Below, piece by piece: positions 33,001 through 45,400 of a DNA stretch of 64,000 nt. The notes below the pieces were generated by a model, which did no database searches, was not told the DNA's origin, and was given only the letters and a program-made list of their open reading frames with translations. A program made the position numbers and the translations under genes. The stretch lies in assembly GCA_030761205.1 (NCBI GenBank), contig JAULJL010000039.1, positions 3,544,001 to 3,608,000 on the forward strand, in the 5' to 3' direction. The DNA is from Fremontodendron californicum (taxonomy: Eukaryota > Streptophyta > Magnoliopsida > Malvales > Malvaceae). Each line of letters starts with the position of its first letter. Within the stretch, counting starts at the first letter, position 1.

Positions 33001-36000
33001 AATTTTTCTTATTCTTATTTTTTTTTTTTTTTTGCATTGGTTTGGATTTTTGAACCATAGAGAAAAGAAAAAGAAATTTTTACATATGGTCAAAGTAAAA
33101 ACATAGGCAGCTGCCAACCGCATAAAATAAGTATAGCTGCATGTCAAACATGTGTCAGCTGAGCTCTAATGCAATGTCAAAAGTCAAATAACTCTTTAAA
33201 ATTACCATACACATGGGGCTCAGCTATGAACCGAGTTTGATTTTATGTTTAATAAAAAAGATTAATGAGAAAACAGCTGTTAATGTAAGGTTAAATACCT
33301 GAGATTACAGAAGAAGAAAAAAAATGATAAAACAACTATATTTTTTTTGTATTGGTTTGGATTTTGGAACCATAGAGAAAAGAAAAAGAAAATTTTGACA
33401 AAATGTCAAAGTGAAATCACAGGCAGCAGTCAACTGCATAAAATAAATATAGCCGCATGTCAAACATGTGTCAGCTAAGCTCTAATGCAATGCCAAATGT
33501 CAAATAACTCTTTAAAATTACCACACACATGTGGCTCAGCTATGAACCGAGTTTGATTTTATGTTTGATAAAAACATTAATGAGAAAATAGCTATCAATG
33601 TAAGGTTAAATAGCATGACATTACAGAAGAAATAAAATTAATGATAAAACAACTAATTTTTTCTTTTTTTTTTTTTTTTTTTTTTTTTTGCATTGGTTTT
33701 GATTTTGGAACCATAAAGAAAAGAAAATTTTTTTTGACCAAAGGCCAAAGTAAAACCACATACAGTTGTCAACTGCATAAAATAAATATAGCCGCGTGTC
33801 AAACATGTGTCAGGTGAGCTCTAATGCAATGTCAATTGTCAAATAACTGTTTAAAATGACCACACACATGTGGCTCAGCTATGAACTGAGTTTGATTTTA
33901 TGTTTGATAAAAAAAATTAATGTCAAAACAGTTGTCAATGTAAGGTTAAATAGCCTGATATTACTAAAGAAAAAAAAATGATAAAACCGCTAACGTTGTC
34001 TTTTTTTTTTTTTTTGCATTGGTTTTGATTTTAGAACCATAGAGAAAAGAAAAAAAAAATTGACCAAAGGTCAATGGAAAAACACAAGCAGCTGTCAACT
34101 GCATAAAATAAAAACCACATGTCAAACATTTATCAGTTGACCTCTAATGCAATCTCAAATGTCAAATAACTCTTTAAAATTACCACACACATATGGTTCA
34201 ACTATGAACCGAGTTTTATTTTATGTTTGATAAAAAAGATTAATGAGAAAACAACTATCAATGTAAGGTTAAATAGCCTGAGATTACAGAAGAAAAAAAA
34301 TTATTGATGAAACAACTTTTTTTTTTGGCATTGGTTTGGATTTTGGAACCATAGAGAAAAGAAAAAGTAAATTCTGACAAAGGCTCAAAGTAAAACCACA
34401 AGGAACTGTCAACTACATGAAATAAATATAGCCGCATGTCAAACATGTGTCAGTTGAGCTCTAATGCAATGCACAATGTCAAATAACTATTTAAAATTAC
34501 CACACACATGTGACTCAGCTATGAACCGAGTTTGATTTTATGTTTGATAAAAAATATTAATGTGAAAACAACTGTCAATATAATTTTAAATAGCTTGAGA
34601 TTACAGACGAAAAAAATAATAATGATAAAACAACTATTTTTTTTTCATTTTTTTTTTGGATTTCTGAACCATAAAGAAAAGAAAAAGAAAATTTTAACCA
34701 AAGGCCAAAGGAAAACCACAAGCAGTTGTCAACTGCATAAAATAAATATAATCGCATATCAAACATGTGTCAGCTGAGCTCTAATGCATGTCAAACGTCA
34801 AATAACTCTTTAAAATTACCACACACATGTAGCTCAGCTATGAACCAAGTTTGATTTTTTGTTTGATAGAAAAGATTAATGACAAAACAACTGTCAATGT
34901 AAGGTTAAATAGCCTGAGATTACTAAAGAAAAAAAAAAGAAGATAAAATAGCTAATTTTGTCTTCTTTTTTTGCATTGGTTTTGATTTTGGAACCATAGA
35001 GAAAAGAAAAATAAAATTTTGACCAAAGGTCAATGGAAAAACACAGGCAGCTGTCAACTTCATAAAATAAATATAGCCGCATGTCAAACATGTGTCAGCT
35101 GAGCTCTAATGCAATGTCAAATGTCAAATAACTCTTTAAAATTACCACACACATGTGGTTCAACTATGAACTGAGTTTGATTTTAGCTTGAGATTGAAGA
35201 AGAAGAAAAAAAATGGTAAAACGGTTAATTTTTCCTCTTCCTTTTTTTTTTGGAACGATAGAGAAAAGAAAAAGAAAATTTTGATCAAAGGTCAAACTAA
35301 AAACACAGGCAGCTGTCAACCGCATAAAATAAATATAGCCGCATGTCGAACATCTGTCAACTGAGCTCTAATGCAATGTCAAAAGTCAAATAACTCTTTA
35401 AAATTACCACACACATGTGGCTCAGATAGAACCTAGTTTTATTTTATGTTTGATAAGAAAGATTAATGAGAAAACAACTGTCAATGTAAGGTTAAATAGC
35501 CTGAGATTACAGAAGAAAAAAATAATAATGATAAAACAGCTAATTTTTTTTGCATTGGTTTGGATTTTAGAACCATAGAGAAAAGAAAAAGAAAATTTTG
35601 ACAAAAGGTCAAAGTAAAAACTCAGGCAGCTGTCAATCGCATAAAATAAATATAGCCACATCTCAAACATGTGTCAGCTGAGCTCTAATACAATGTCAAA
35701 TGTCAAATAACTCTTTAAAATTACCACACACATCAGGTTCAACTATGAATTGAGTTTGATTTTAAGTTTGATAAAAAAGATTAAAGAGAAAACAGCTGTC
35801 AATGTAAGGTTAAATAGCCTAAGATTACAGAAGAAAAAAAATTAATGATAAAACTACTATTTTTTTTTTTTTTGGTTTGTATTTTGGAACCATAGAGAAA
35901 AGAAAAAGAAAATTTTGACCAAAGGTCAAAGTAAAAACATAGGCAGTTGCCAATTGCATAAAATAAATTTAGTCGCATGTCAAACATGTGTCAACTAAGC

Positions 36001-39000
36001 TCTAATGCGAGGTCAAATGTCAAATAACTCTTTAAAATTACCACACACATGTGGCTCAGCTACAACCGAGTTTGATTTTATGTTTGATAAAAAAGATTAA
36101 TGAGAAAACAGCTATCAATGTAAGCTTAAATAGCCTGAGATTACTGAAGAAAAAAATTATTGATAAAACAGCTAATTTCTTTTTTGGTTTGGATTTTGGA
36201 ACCATAGATAAAAGAAAAAGAAAAAGAAAATTTTGATAAAAAGTCAAAATAAAAACACAGGCAGTAGTGAACTGCATTAAATAAATATAGCCGCATGTCA
36301 AACATACGTCAGCTGAGCACTAATGCAATGTTAAGTGTCAAATAACTCTTAAAATTAGCACACATTTGTGGCTTAGCTATGAACCGAGTTTGATTTTATG
36401 TTTGATAAAAAAGATTAATGAGAAAACAACTGTTAATGTAAGGTTAATTAGTTTGAGATTATAGAAGATAAAAAAAGTTAATGATAAAACTACTTTTTTT
36501 TTTGTGCATTCTTTTGGATTTTGGAACCATAGAGAAAATAAAAAGAAAATTTTGACCTAAGGTCAAAGTAAAAACATAGGCCCCGGTCAATTATATAAAA
36601 TAAATATAGCCGCATGTCAAACATGTGTCAACTGAGTTCTCATGCAATGTCAAATGTCAAATAACTCTTTAAAATTATCACAGACATGTGGCTCAGCTAT
36701 GAATAGAGTTTGATTTTATATTTAATAAAAAAGATTAATGAGAAAACAATTGTCAATGTAAGGTTAAATATCATGAGATTATAGAAGAAAAAAAAATTAA
36801 TGATAAAGCAACTTTTTTTTTTTTTGGTTGCATTGTTTTGGTTTTTGGAATCGTAGAGAAAAGAAAATAAAATTTTGACCAAAATTCAAAGTAAAAACAC
36901 AGGCAGTTGTCAACTGCATTAAATAAATATAGTCGCATGTCAAACATGCGTAAGCTGAGCTCTAATGTAATGTCATATGTCAAATAACTCTTTAAAATTA
37001 CCACACACATGTGGCTCAGCTATGAACCGAGTTTGATTTTATGTTCGATGAAAAAATTAATGAGAAAACAGTTGTCAATGTAAAGTTAAATAGCCTGAGA
37101 TTACTGAAGAAAGAAAATAATGATAAGACAACTTTTTTTTTTGGGCATTGGTTTGGATTTTGGAACCACAAAGAAAAGAAAAAGAAATTTTTTACCAAAG
37201 GTGAAAGTAAAAACACAGGTAGCTGTTAACTGCATAAAATAAATATAGCCGCATGTCAAACTTGTGTCAGTTGAGCTCTAATGTAATGTCAAATGTCAAA
37301 TAACTCTTTAAAATTACCACACACTTGTGGCTCAGCTATGAAATATAGTTTGATTTTATGTTTGATAAAAAAGATTAATGAGAAAACAACTGTCAATGTA
37401 AGGTTAAATATCTCGAGATTACAGAAGAAAAAAAATGATAAAACTGCTATTTTTTTTATATATATATTTTTGGATTTTGGAACCATAAAGAAAATAAAAA
37501 GAAAATTTTGACCAAAGGTCAAAGTAAAAACACAGGCAGCTGTCAACTGCAAAAAATAAATATAACCGCATGTCAAACATGTGTCAGCTGAGCTCTAATG
37601 TAATGTCTATTGTCAAATAACTCATTAAAATTACCACACACATGTGGTTCAGCTATGAACCAAATTTGATTTTATGTTTGATAAATAAGATTAATGGGAA
37701 AACTGTTGTCAATGTAAAGTTCAATAGCCTAAGATTACAGATGAAAAAAAAATAATGATAAAACATTTATTATTATTTTTTTTGGCATTGCTTTGGATTT
37801 TGGAACCATAGAAAAAAGAAAAAGAAATTTTTTACCAAAGGTCAAAGCAAAATCACAGGCAGCTGTCAATTGCATAAAATAAATATAGCCGCATATCAAA
37901 CATGTGTCAGCTAGCTCTAATGCAATGTCAAATGTCAAATAACTCTTTAAAATTACAACACACATATAGCTCAGCTATGAACCGAGTTTGATTTTATGTT
38001 TGATAAAAAAGATTAATGAGAAAACAGCGGTCAATATAAAGTTAAATAGTCTGAGATTACTGAAGAAAAAAAATATGATGAAACATCTTTTTTTTTTTTT
38101 TTTGTATTTTGGAACCATAGAGAAAAGAAAATATTGACCAAAGGTCAAAGTAAAAACACATGTTGCTGTCAACTGCATAAAATAAATATAGTCGCATGTC
38201 AAACATGTTTCAGCTGAGCTCTAATGCAATGTCAAATGTCAAATAACTTTTTTAAATTACCATATGATTTTATGTTTTATGAAAAAGATTAATTAGAAAA
38301 CAGCTGTTAATGTAAGGTTAAATAGCCTGAGATTACAGAAGAAAAAAAAATGATAAAATAACTATTTTTTTTCAATGGTTTGGATTTTGGAACCATGGAG
38401 AAAAGAAAAAGAAAATTTTGAGGCAGCTGTCAACTGGATAAAATAAATATAACCGCATGTCAAACATGTGATAGCTGAGCTCTAATAAAATGGCAAATGT
38501 CAAATAACTCTTTAAAATTACAACACACATGTGGCTCAGCTATGAACCTAGTTTGATTTTATGTTTGATAAATAAGATTAATGAGAAAACAACTGTCAAT
38601 GTAAGGCTAAATAGCGTGAGATTAAAGTAGAAAAAAAAAATGATAAAACAACTAATTTTTTCTCTCTTTTTTGCATTGGTTTGGATTTTAAAACCATAGA
38701 GAAAAGAAAATGAAAATTTTGACCAAAGGTCAAAGTAAAACCATAGGCAGCTGTCAACTGCATAAAATAAATATAGCCGCATGTCAAACATGTGTCAGCT
38801 GAACTCTAATACAGTGTCAAATGTCAAATATCTCTTTAAAATTACCACACATATGTGGCTCAGATATGAATCGAGTTTGATTTTATGTTCGAGAAAAAAG
38901 ATAAATGAGAAAACAGTTGTTAATGTAAGGTTAAATAGTCGGAGATTACAGAAGAAAAAAGAATTAATGATAAAACAACTAATTTTTCTTTTTCTTTTTT

Positions 39001-40890
39001 TTTTTTACATTGGTTTGGATTATGAAACAATAGAGAAAAGAAATAGAAAATTTTGACCAAAGGTCAAAGTAAAAATCTAGGCAGCTGTCAACTGCATAAA
39101 ATAAATATAGCCGCATGTCAAACATGTGTCAGCTGAACTCTAATGCAATGTCAAATGCCAAATAACTCTTTAAAATTAACACACACATGTGGCTCAACTA
39201 TGAACCGAGTTTGATTTTATGTTTGGTAAAAAAGATTAATGAGAAAACAGTTGTCAATGTACGGTTAAAAAGCCTGAGATTACAGAAGAAAAAAAATAAT
39301 AATGATGAAACAGCTATTTTTTTTTTTTTTGCATTGGTTTGGATTTTGAAATCATAGAGAAAGGAAAAAGAAAATTTTGACCAACGGTGAAAGTAAAAAC
39401 ACTGGTAGCTGTCAACAGCATAAAATAAATACAGTTGCATGTCAAACATGTGTCAACTGAGCTCTAATTCAATTTCAAATGTCAAATAACTCTTTAAAAT
39501 TACCACACACATGTGGCTCAGATATGAATCGAGTTTGATTTTATGTTTGATAAAAAAGATTAATGAGAAATAGCTGTCAATGTAAGGTTAAATAGCCTGA
39601 GATTACAGATGAAAAAAAATGATAAAAAAACCTTTTTTTTTGCATTGGTTTCGATTTTGGAACCATAGACAAAAGAAAAATAAAATTTTGACCAAATGTC
39701 AAAGTAAAAACATAGGCAGTTGTCAACTGCATAAAATAAATATAGCCGTATGTCAAACATGTGTCAGCTGAGCTCTAATGCAATGTCAAATAACTCTTTA
39801 AAATTACCACAAACATGTGGCTCAGTTATGAACTGAGTTTGATTTTATGTTTGATAAAAAAGATTAATAAGAAAACAACTGTCAATGTAAGGTTAAATAT
39901 CCGGAGATTACAGAACAAAAAAAAAATGATAAAACAGCTTATTATTTATTTATTTATTTATTTTGGATTTTGGAACCATAGAAAAAAGAAAAAAGAACAT
40001 TTTGACCAAAGGTCAAAGTAAAATCAGAGGCAGCTGTCAACTGCATAAAATAAATATAGCCGCATTCCAAACATGTGTCAGCTGAGCTCTAATGCAATGT
40101 CAAATGTTAAATAACTCTTTAAAATTACCACACACATGTGGATCAGCTATGAACCGAGTTTGATTTTATGTTTGATAAAAAAGATTAATGAGAAAACAAC
40201 TATCAATGTAAGGTTAAATAGCCTGAGATTACAGAAGGAAAAAAAATAATGATAAAACAGCTAATTCTTTATTCTTTATTCTTGTTTTTTTTTTTTTTTT
40301 TTTGGATTTTGGAAACATAGAGAAAAGAAAAAAAAATTGATCAAAGGTCAAAGTATAAACACAGACAGCTACCAACTGCATAAAATAAATATAGCTACAT
40401 GTCAAACATGTGTCAGCTGAACTCTAATATAATGTCAAATGTCAAAAAACTCTTTAAAATTACTAAACATATGTGGCTCGGCTATGAACCGAGTTTGATT
40501 TTATGTTTGATAAAAAAGATTAATGAGAAAACAGCTGTCAATGTAAGGTTATATAGCCTGAGATTACAGAAGGAAAAAAAAAATTTAATGATAAAACAAC
40601 TAATAGATATTTTTTTTCATTGGTTTGGATTTTGTAACCATAGAGAAAAGAAAAATAAAATTTTGACCAAAGGTCAAAGTAAAAACACAGGCAGCTGTCA
40701 ATTGCATAAAATAAATATAATTGCATATCAAACATGTGTCTGCCGAACTTTAATGCAATGTCAAATGTCAAATAACTCTTTAAAATTTTCACACACATAT
40801 GGCTCAGTTATGAACCGAGTTTGATTTTATGTTTGATAAAAAAAATTAATGAGAAAACAATTGTCAATGTAAGGTTAAATAGCTTGGAAT
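30052..40890. repeat. Satellite-like tandem array, about 34 copies of a roughly 320-bp unit
   Basis: The phrase CAAACATGTGTCAG, or a near variant, recurs about 34 times between 30178 and 40736, at an average spacing of 320 bases (range about 260-360). A unit runs: GCATTGGTTTGGATTTTGG, AACCATAGAGAAAAG, TTTTGACCAAAGGTCAAAG, GCAGCTGTCAACTGC, ATAAATATAGCCGCATG, the CAAACATGTGTCAG core, GTCAAATGTCAAATAACTC, ACACACATGTGGCTCAGC, GAACCGAGTTTGATTTTATG, AACAGCTGTCAATGTAAGG, GAGATTACAGAAG, a poly-A run and a poly-T run. All copies have the same orientation. Most length variation lies in the A/T runs; a few units have real deletions (near 35190, 38265 and 38420). Short minus-strand open frames recur once per unit simply because the unit repeats. 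I find no transposon ends and no open frame of convincing length. Confidence 0.95.
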
Positions 40891-41670
40891 TCCTTTAATC
40901 TTATGTTTTATATATATATATATATATATATGTAATAAAAAATAAACCACATATAATATTTATTCTCTCATTTCCACCTTTAGCTATCCTACGGAGCATC
41001 TTGAAGAATTTGCTTTCAAATTTCAGCAACAAGTGTGATCATAAAAGCTTTCTTTCATCCTAAAGATTAATTAGTCACACGACTAGAACCATCGCCACAA
41101 GTGTCACTTTGATCAATGCCAATTTTTTTTTTTATTCAAAACGATTTATTATTGCCATTGAAAGATATGTATAGTATGGACGAATATTATCTTAATATTA
41201 ATATATTGATAATGGATTCTTTTATCTTTCCAAGTAGATTTATATAAGAAAAATAATTTCATTCATAATTAATAAAAAATTTAGATTATACAAGCGAAAT
41301 TAGTACGGTGACACGTACTCTTAAATATATTTAAAAAATAAAAAAAATAATTTAAAAAACAGTAACACATGTATCAATTTTTTAACCCGACTTGTAAAGT
41401 TAAAAAATTCCATTCTTAATATATCAAAAAACAAACGCTGCATGTAATTAATATATTAACACATATCCATTAAGTTATTATATTACTTTTTTAAAATACG
41501 TGACAATTCTATAAACTCCCTTGTAAAATTAAAAACCTCAATGATCGATGTATAAGATAATTTTCTATATGTTGTTGTGAGAATAAGTTAATGAACAAGG
41601 ATTTTTTTATTCGAAAAAAGGAGGGTTCGAACTTGCTCTTTGAACAAAAAATCATGCACCAATCACTTAT
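40891..41670. other. Intergenic DNA, nothing identified
   Basis: Begins with a TA run (about 40910-40930) right at the end of the array. The rest is ordinary A/T-rich sequence with no coding frame, repeat or RNA that I can support. Confidence 0.6.
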
Positions 41671-41679
41671 AATTATTAA

Positions 41680-42081
41680 GAGTTTATATTTGATGTACTG
41701 ACTTATAAACTGTCAATAAACCATAATAAGACACCTTATTAATGAGTAAAAAAAAAATGGCTTATAAATAAATAAATATAAAAATCGATATAAAAAGAAA
41801 CAAGAGACCTCATTTATTTATGGATTTTGCTAACAAGTGCCCTAAGGGCACTCTTTAAGGTTACTATATGTGGTAATATCTTCATCCAATGCATTAAAAA
41901 TGATGAATAAAGTTATCAACTTTTGTAATTAATAAAATATTTTTATTATAAATAGTATATTAACTAACCTTAAATAGTGCCCTAAGAGCACTCGTTATGT
42001 ATAAACCCTTTTTTATTTTTTTGTTTTACTCATTAATAAGGTGTGTAATTATAATATAGTCAGTATATCAAATACAAACTC
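41680..42081. mobile_element. Mutator-like MITE, 402 bp, with 9-bp target duplication
   Basis: The ends read GAGTTTATATTTGATGTACT and, on the other strand, GAGTTTGTATTTGATATACT, starting inverted arms of about 75 bp that both include CACCTTATTAATGAGTAAAA. Perfect 9-bp direct repeats AATTATTAA flank it (41671-41679 and 42082-42090). Another MITE (41822-42008) sits inside. It lies about 360 bp upstream of the RRP12 start codon. A shorter relative is in an RRP12 intron at 52070-52270. Confidence 0.85.
41822..42008. mobile_element. MITE, GGATTTTGCTAACGAGTG family, copy 3, nested
   Basis: It begins GGATTTTGCTAACAAGTGCC and ends GCACTCGTTATGTATAAACCC, with interior text matching 7918-8090. The right terminal repeat has a small insertion. 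It sits inside the 41680-42081 element, so it inserted later. The left flank TTTATTTAT equals the left flank of copy 2; the right flank does not match, so its own target duplication is unclear. Confidence 0.75.
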
Positions 42082-42128
42082 AATTATTAAATGCTCCGGA
42101 CTAGTATTAAAAACTAGCTTAATTAAAT

Positions 42129-42413
42129 TGGGCTAAAATATATATATATATAGTTATAGAACATAATTTGGGCTTCGTTTGTTGAAAGAATCCAGATAAA
42201 GGCCTGATTGATTGAATGAGAAAAAAGCAAACCGATGTTACACATTAATTTGGTTTGATGTGCTTTGCTCAAGCCCAAAATTATCAGGTTTTAAGCTCAT
42301 ATCATTTCGTCCGATTTGTAGCCCAGTTTTTTTTTTTTTGTTGGAAAAATCAGATGCAAACCCTTTCTTAAACCCTTCTTCACCAATCACCACCCTCCTG
42401 TCATAAACCCTAA
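42129..42413 (+). promoter_or_regulatory. RRP12 promoter: four site II motifs and a telo-box
   Basis: TGGGCT occurs at 42129 and 42169, and its reverse AGCCCA at 42272 and 42322. The telo-box AAACCCTAA lies at 42405-42413, only 32 bases before the start codon and so probably in the 5' leader. TGGGCY (site II, bound by TCP-class factors) together with a telo-box is the well-known combination on plant ribosomal-protein and ribosome-biogenesis genes, which fits the product. No convincing TATA box stands out, which is also usual for such genes. Confidence 0.65.
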
Positions 42414-42444
42414 ACCCACCCAGAATCTGAAGGAAATCATCACC

Positions 42445-45400
42445 ATGAAGAAAAAACAGACCCCAAATTCCCCGGGAGGCAATAACGAAAACCCGAACGA
42501 AATCGACATCGAAAACGAAACCCCTTTGAAAGATGGGGCCGATATTTGCCAGCAACTCATGGACCGTTATTCGAAATCATCCGCCCCACAACACCGCCAC
42601 CTCATCGCCACTGCCGCCGCCATGCGTTCCATCCTTTCCGCTGAGTCCCTCCCTCTCTCTCCCCCAGCTTACTTCGCTGCCGCCATTTCCGCCCTCGATG
42701 ATGATGATTCAGCGACCACCCTGGATTCGACGGCAATCGGTGCGCTTCTGACGTTCTTGTCGATTGTTGTTCTGGTAGTGCCAAAAGGAGGGATTGCCAG
42801 TGGGAAGGCGAAGGAAGCGGTGGAAGTTGTGGTGAGGGTGGTGGGGAAGGAGGGATTGGGAGTAGCGAGTTTGAGAAGTGGGGTGAAGTGTTTGGGGGTG
42901 TTGGTTGTTGGGTTTTCTGATTTGCAGGATTGGCACTCGGTTCGGTTCGGTTTAGAGTCATTGCTTGGATTCGCCATTGATAAACGACCCAAGGTATTTA
43001 GGCACTGTTTACTTGTTGATTTTTTTTAACTTTCTTTTCTCAGCGTAAGTGACCTTTTGGATACAAAAGTCAAGAATATTTTTAACGACTAAAAAATGCA
43101 TGATTTGACTTTTATACTGGTCAATTGTGTTTAAATTTTAATCTTTTATAACCATTTTCTCATTGGTAATAAAAAAAAAGTATTAATAATTTGATTTTTT
43201 TTTTTTTCATTTGCTTTTACTTTCTAACCATGTTTGAAGAAGTAAATAGCAGAATATAAAATAGTGCGCACTTATTTGTATTGCTCAGTCTCTGTTTGTG
43301 ATGAATGTTATGGTCTGTTTGCATTATGTTCTGGAATTTGTCCTCAGCATCATTTTGTTGGTTTTGGTCTTCTATGCATAATCATGCTTTAGAAGGAATT
43401 CTTCTAATTTCATACTTAGATTTGACAAGAGGTAGTTCCTGTTAATGAATGCTATGAACCTACGGTCCAAGCAACTAGCTTTTCCTTTTGTGTTGGAGCT
43501 TATGTGCTCATGCACTTGTGCATGGTGTTCTTGTATAAGCTGCATTGAAAGCTATACACATATCCAATCAAGTGTATCCGAGACTGGCCCTTAAGTTTAG
43601 ATTGAAATTGACTAAACCGTTAAAAGAATCACTATTTCTGGAATAAAACTAGCAACTTGCTAGTCATAGTGATTCATTGGGGGGGGGAAAGTAAAGAAAA
43701 TTTATTTGATTCATTGACTTAATATTGTGTTGCAGGTCCGAAGATGTGCTCAAGAATATCTTGAGAAGTTTTTTCAGTCTTCCCAGTCCTCAATTGTTAT
43801 CAAGGAGACAAGTAAATTGGTACTTTCCTTGCTAAAAAAGCATATGCCTGTTGCACGTACCTTAAGTACCATAAGGAGTGCAGATGATTCTAAGGATGAA
43901 ACATTGTCAAAACCTGAACATTTGGAGGTCCTTCATATGTTAAATGTGCTGAAGCTTACTGTTCCATATCTCTCTGCCAAAATCCGTTTAAAATTTTTAT
44001 CAGAACTATGTAAGCTTACTAGTTCTGAGTTCTCTACACTTACACGGAACATTCATAAAACTATTGAAGCATTTTTTGGAAATTCAAATGTTGAAGCGAT
44101 TATACCAGAGATGGAGAACGTTATAGTTTCTCTTGCTTCTTATGTCTCTGGAGAGAAGAATCCTGTTGACACTCTCATATCTGCAGCAACTTTGTTAAAA
44201 TGTGCTGTAGACAAACTTCATGCTGTAGAATCAAACTCCTGGATGAAGAATGTTCCTTTAGTTTGTGGTTCTTTAGCTGGTATGCTTTTTGATATGTTTA
44301 TTATGACATGCTTATTTATTATTATTATTATTATTATTTTTATGACAAGCTTATTTAGTATTATTTTTGTTGATAAGAAGATATGACACACTTTATTTTG
44401 TCTTCACAATTAGTAATTAACTTTGGCATTGTTAAACTTCGTTTTTGCTCGTCTTACATGCTATTGTTGGGTATAGTGGAGTATCACTGCCTTCTGTCTT
44501 TCCTATAAACAGCAATGAGAATATAGCTTATTGAAAATGTTTTCTTTGAATGACAGTTTCATTACTGTTTGTGATGATTTCTTAGAGGTTTGTTATGGTG
44601 TTGTTGTTTGTCATATCAGCTCCTGAACTTATTAATATTAAATGGTATTTTTGTACCATGCACAAATATTCGCCTTCAAATGATTCTAAATTTTTCACAC
44701 AGTTGAAACTTATTTTAGAGATGGAAGTTTCTGGACTGAAGATCTCTCTTTTATAACATTCCTAGAAATCATCTGTGCCAATTTTCCCACAGGGCATTAC
44801 TTTTCTGCTACATATTAAAATATCTCTCTAAAAGTTCCAGAAAACTTTGGCATGTTGTTTACTAGGTTAACGTTTTACTTTCCATATTGCCCATCTAATA
44901 TAGCCAAGTTTCGACGAAAACATTAATCCTCAGCAATTTACCATATTATAGAAACATGACATCATTGGTTGATTGATCTCAGGTGCAATTAAAATATAAT
45001 AGAATTTCTAAGTTTCTTTATGCGGATGTCTAGTTCTGTTTCTCATGTGAGGTGTAGAGTTTTCTGTATTCTTTAATGCAGTGGAATATGTATTGTTTGT
45101 TACTGCTGCTGCTGATGGTTTTCTATGGATGTTGTGATAGCAATGCTGAAATTTAAAAAAATTTGTTCCTCTGATAATGTTGTCGTTGTTGATGTAGTTC
45201 TTTTGACTTCTGAGGCTAGCACGGCATCACATGCATCAGATATTATGAAGGAGTTGATTAGCCACCATATAGATCTTAAGTCTTTTTCAGCTGACAACAA
45301 TGGTCTTGGAAGTGAGGAAGCAGATGCAATAAAATCTATATGTTCAATCTTTGAGAATGCCCTTAGTTCAAGTGATGGACTACCAAATGAGCATGTTTTG

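Noticed and set aside
30988..40798. Dozens of 60-90-codon minus-strand frames with products like MFDMRLYLFYAVDSCLCFY
   Set aside because: They recur once per unit of the tandem array and follow its period. They are Phe/Tyr/Leu-rich because of the A/T-rich unit and differ by frameshifts from unit to unit, so they are a by-product of repetition rather than a gene family.
30052..40890. CRISPR-like or integron-like array
   Set aside because: The units abut one another with no unique spacers, and the DNA is from a plant nucleus; it is an ordinary tandem repeat by structure.
42602..42992. Minus-strand frames of 119 and 107 codons opposite RRP12 exon 1
   Set aside because: Antisense shadows of a GC-rich coding exon with typical exon 1 composition on the plus strand.
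44319..44386. Readthrough of RRP12 exon 2 as a separate 219-codon gene (43727-44386)
   Set aside because: The frame beyond 44279 runs into a TTA microsatellite; the GTATGC donor at 44280 joins in frame with exon 3.
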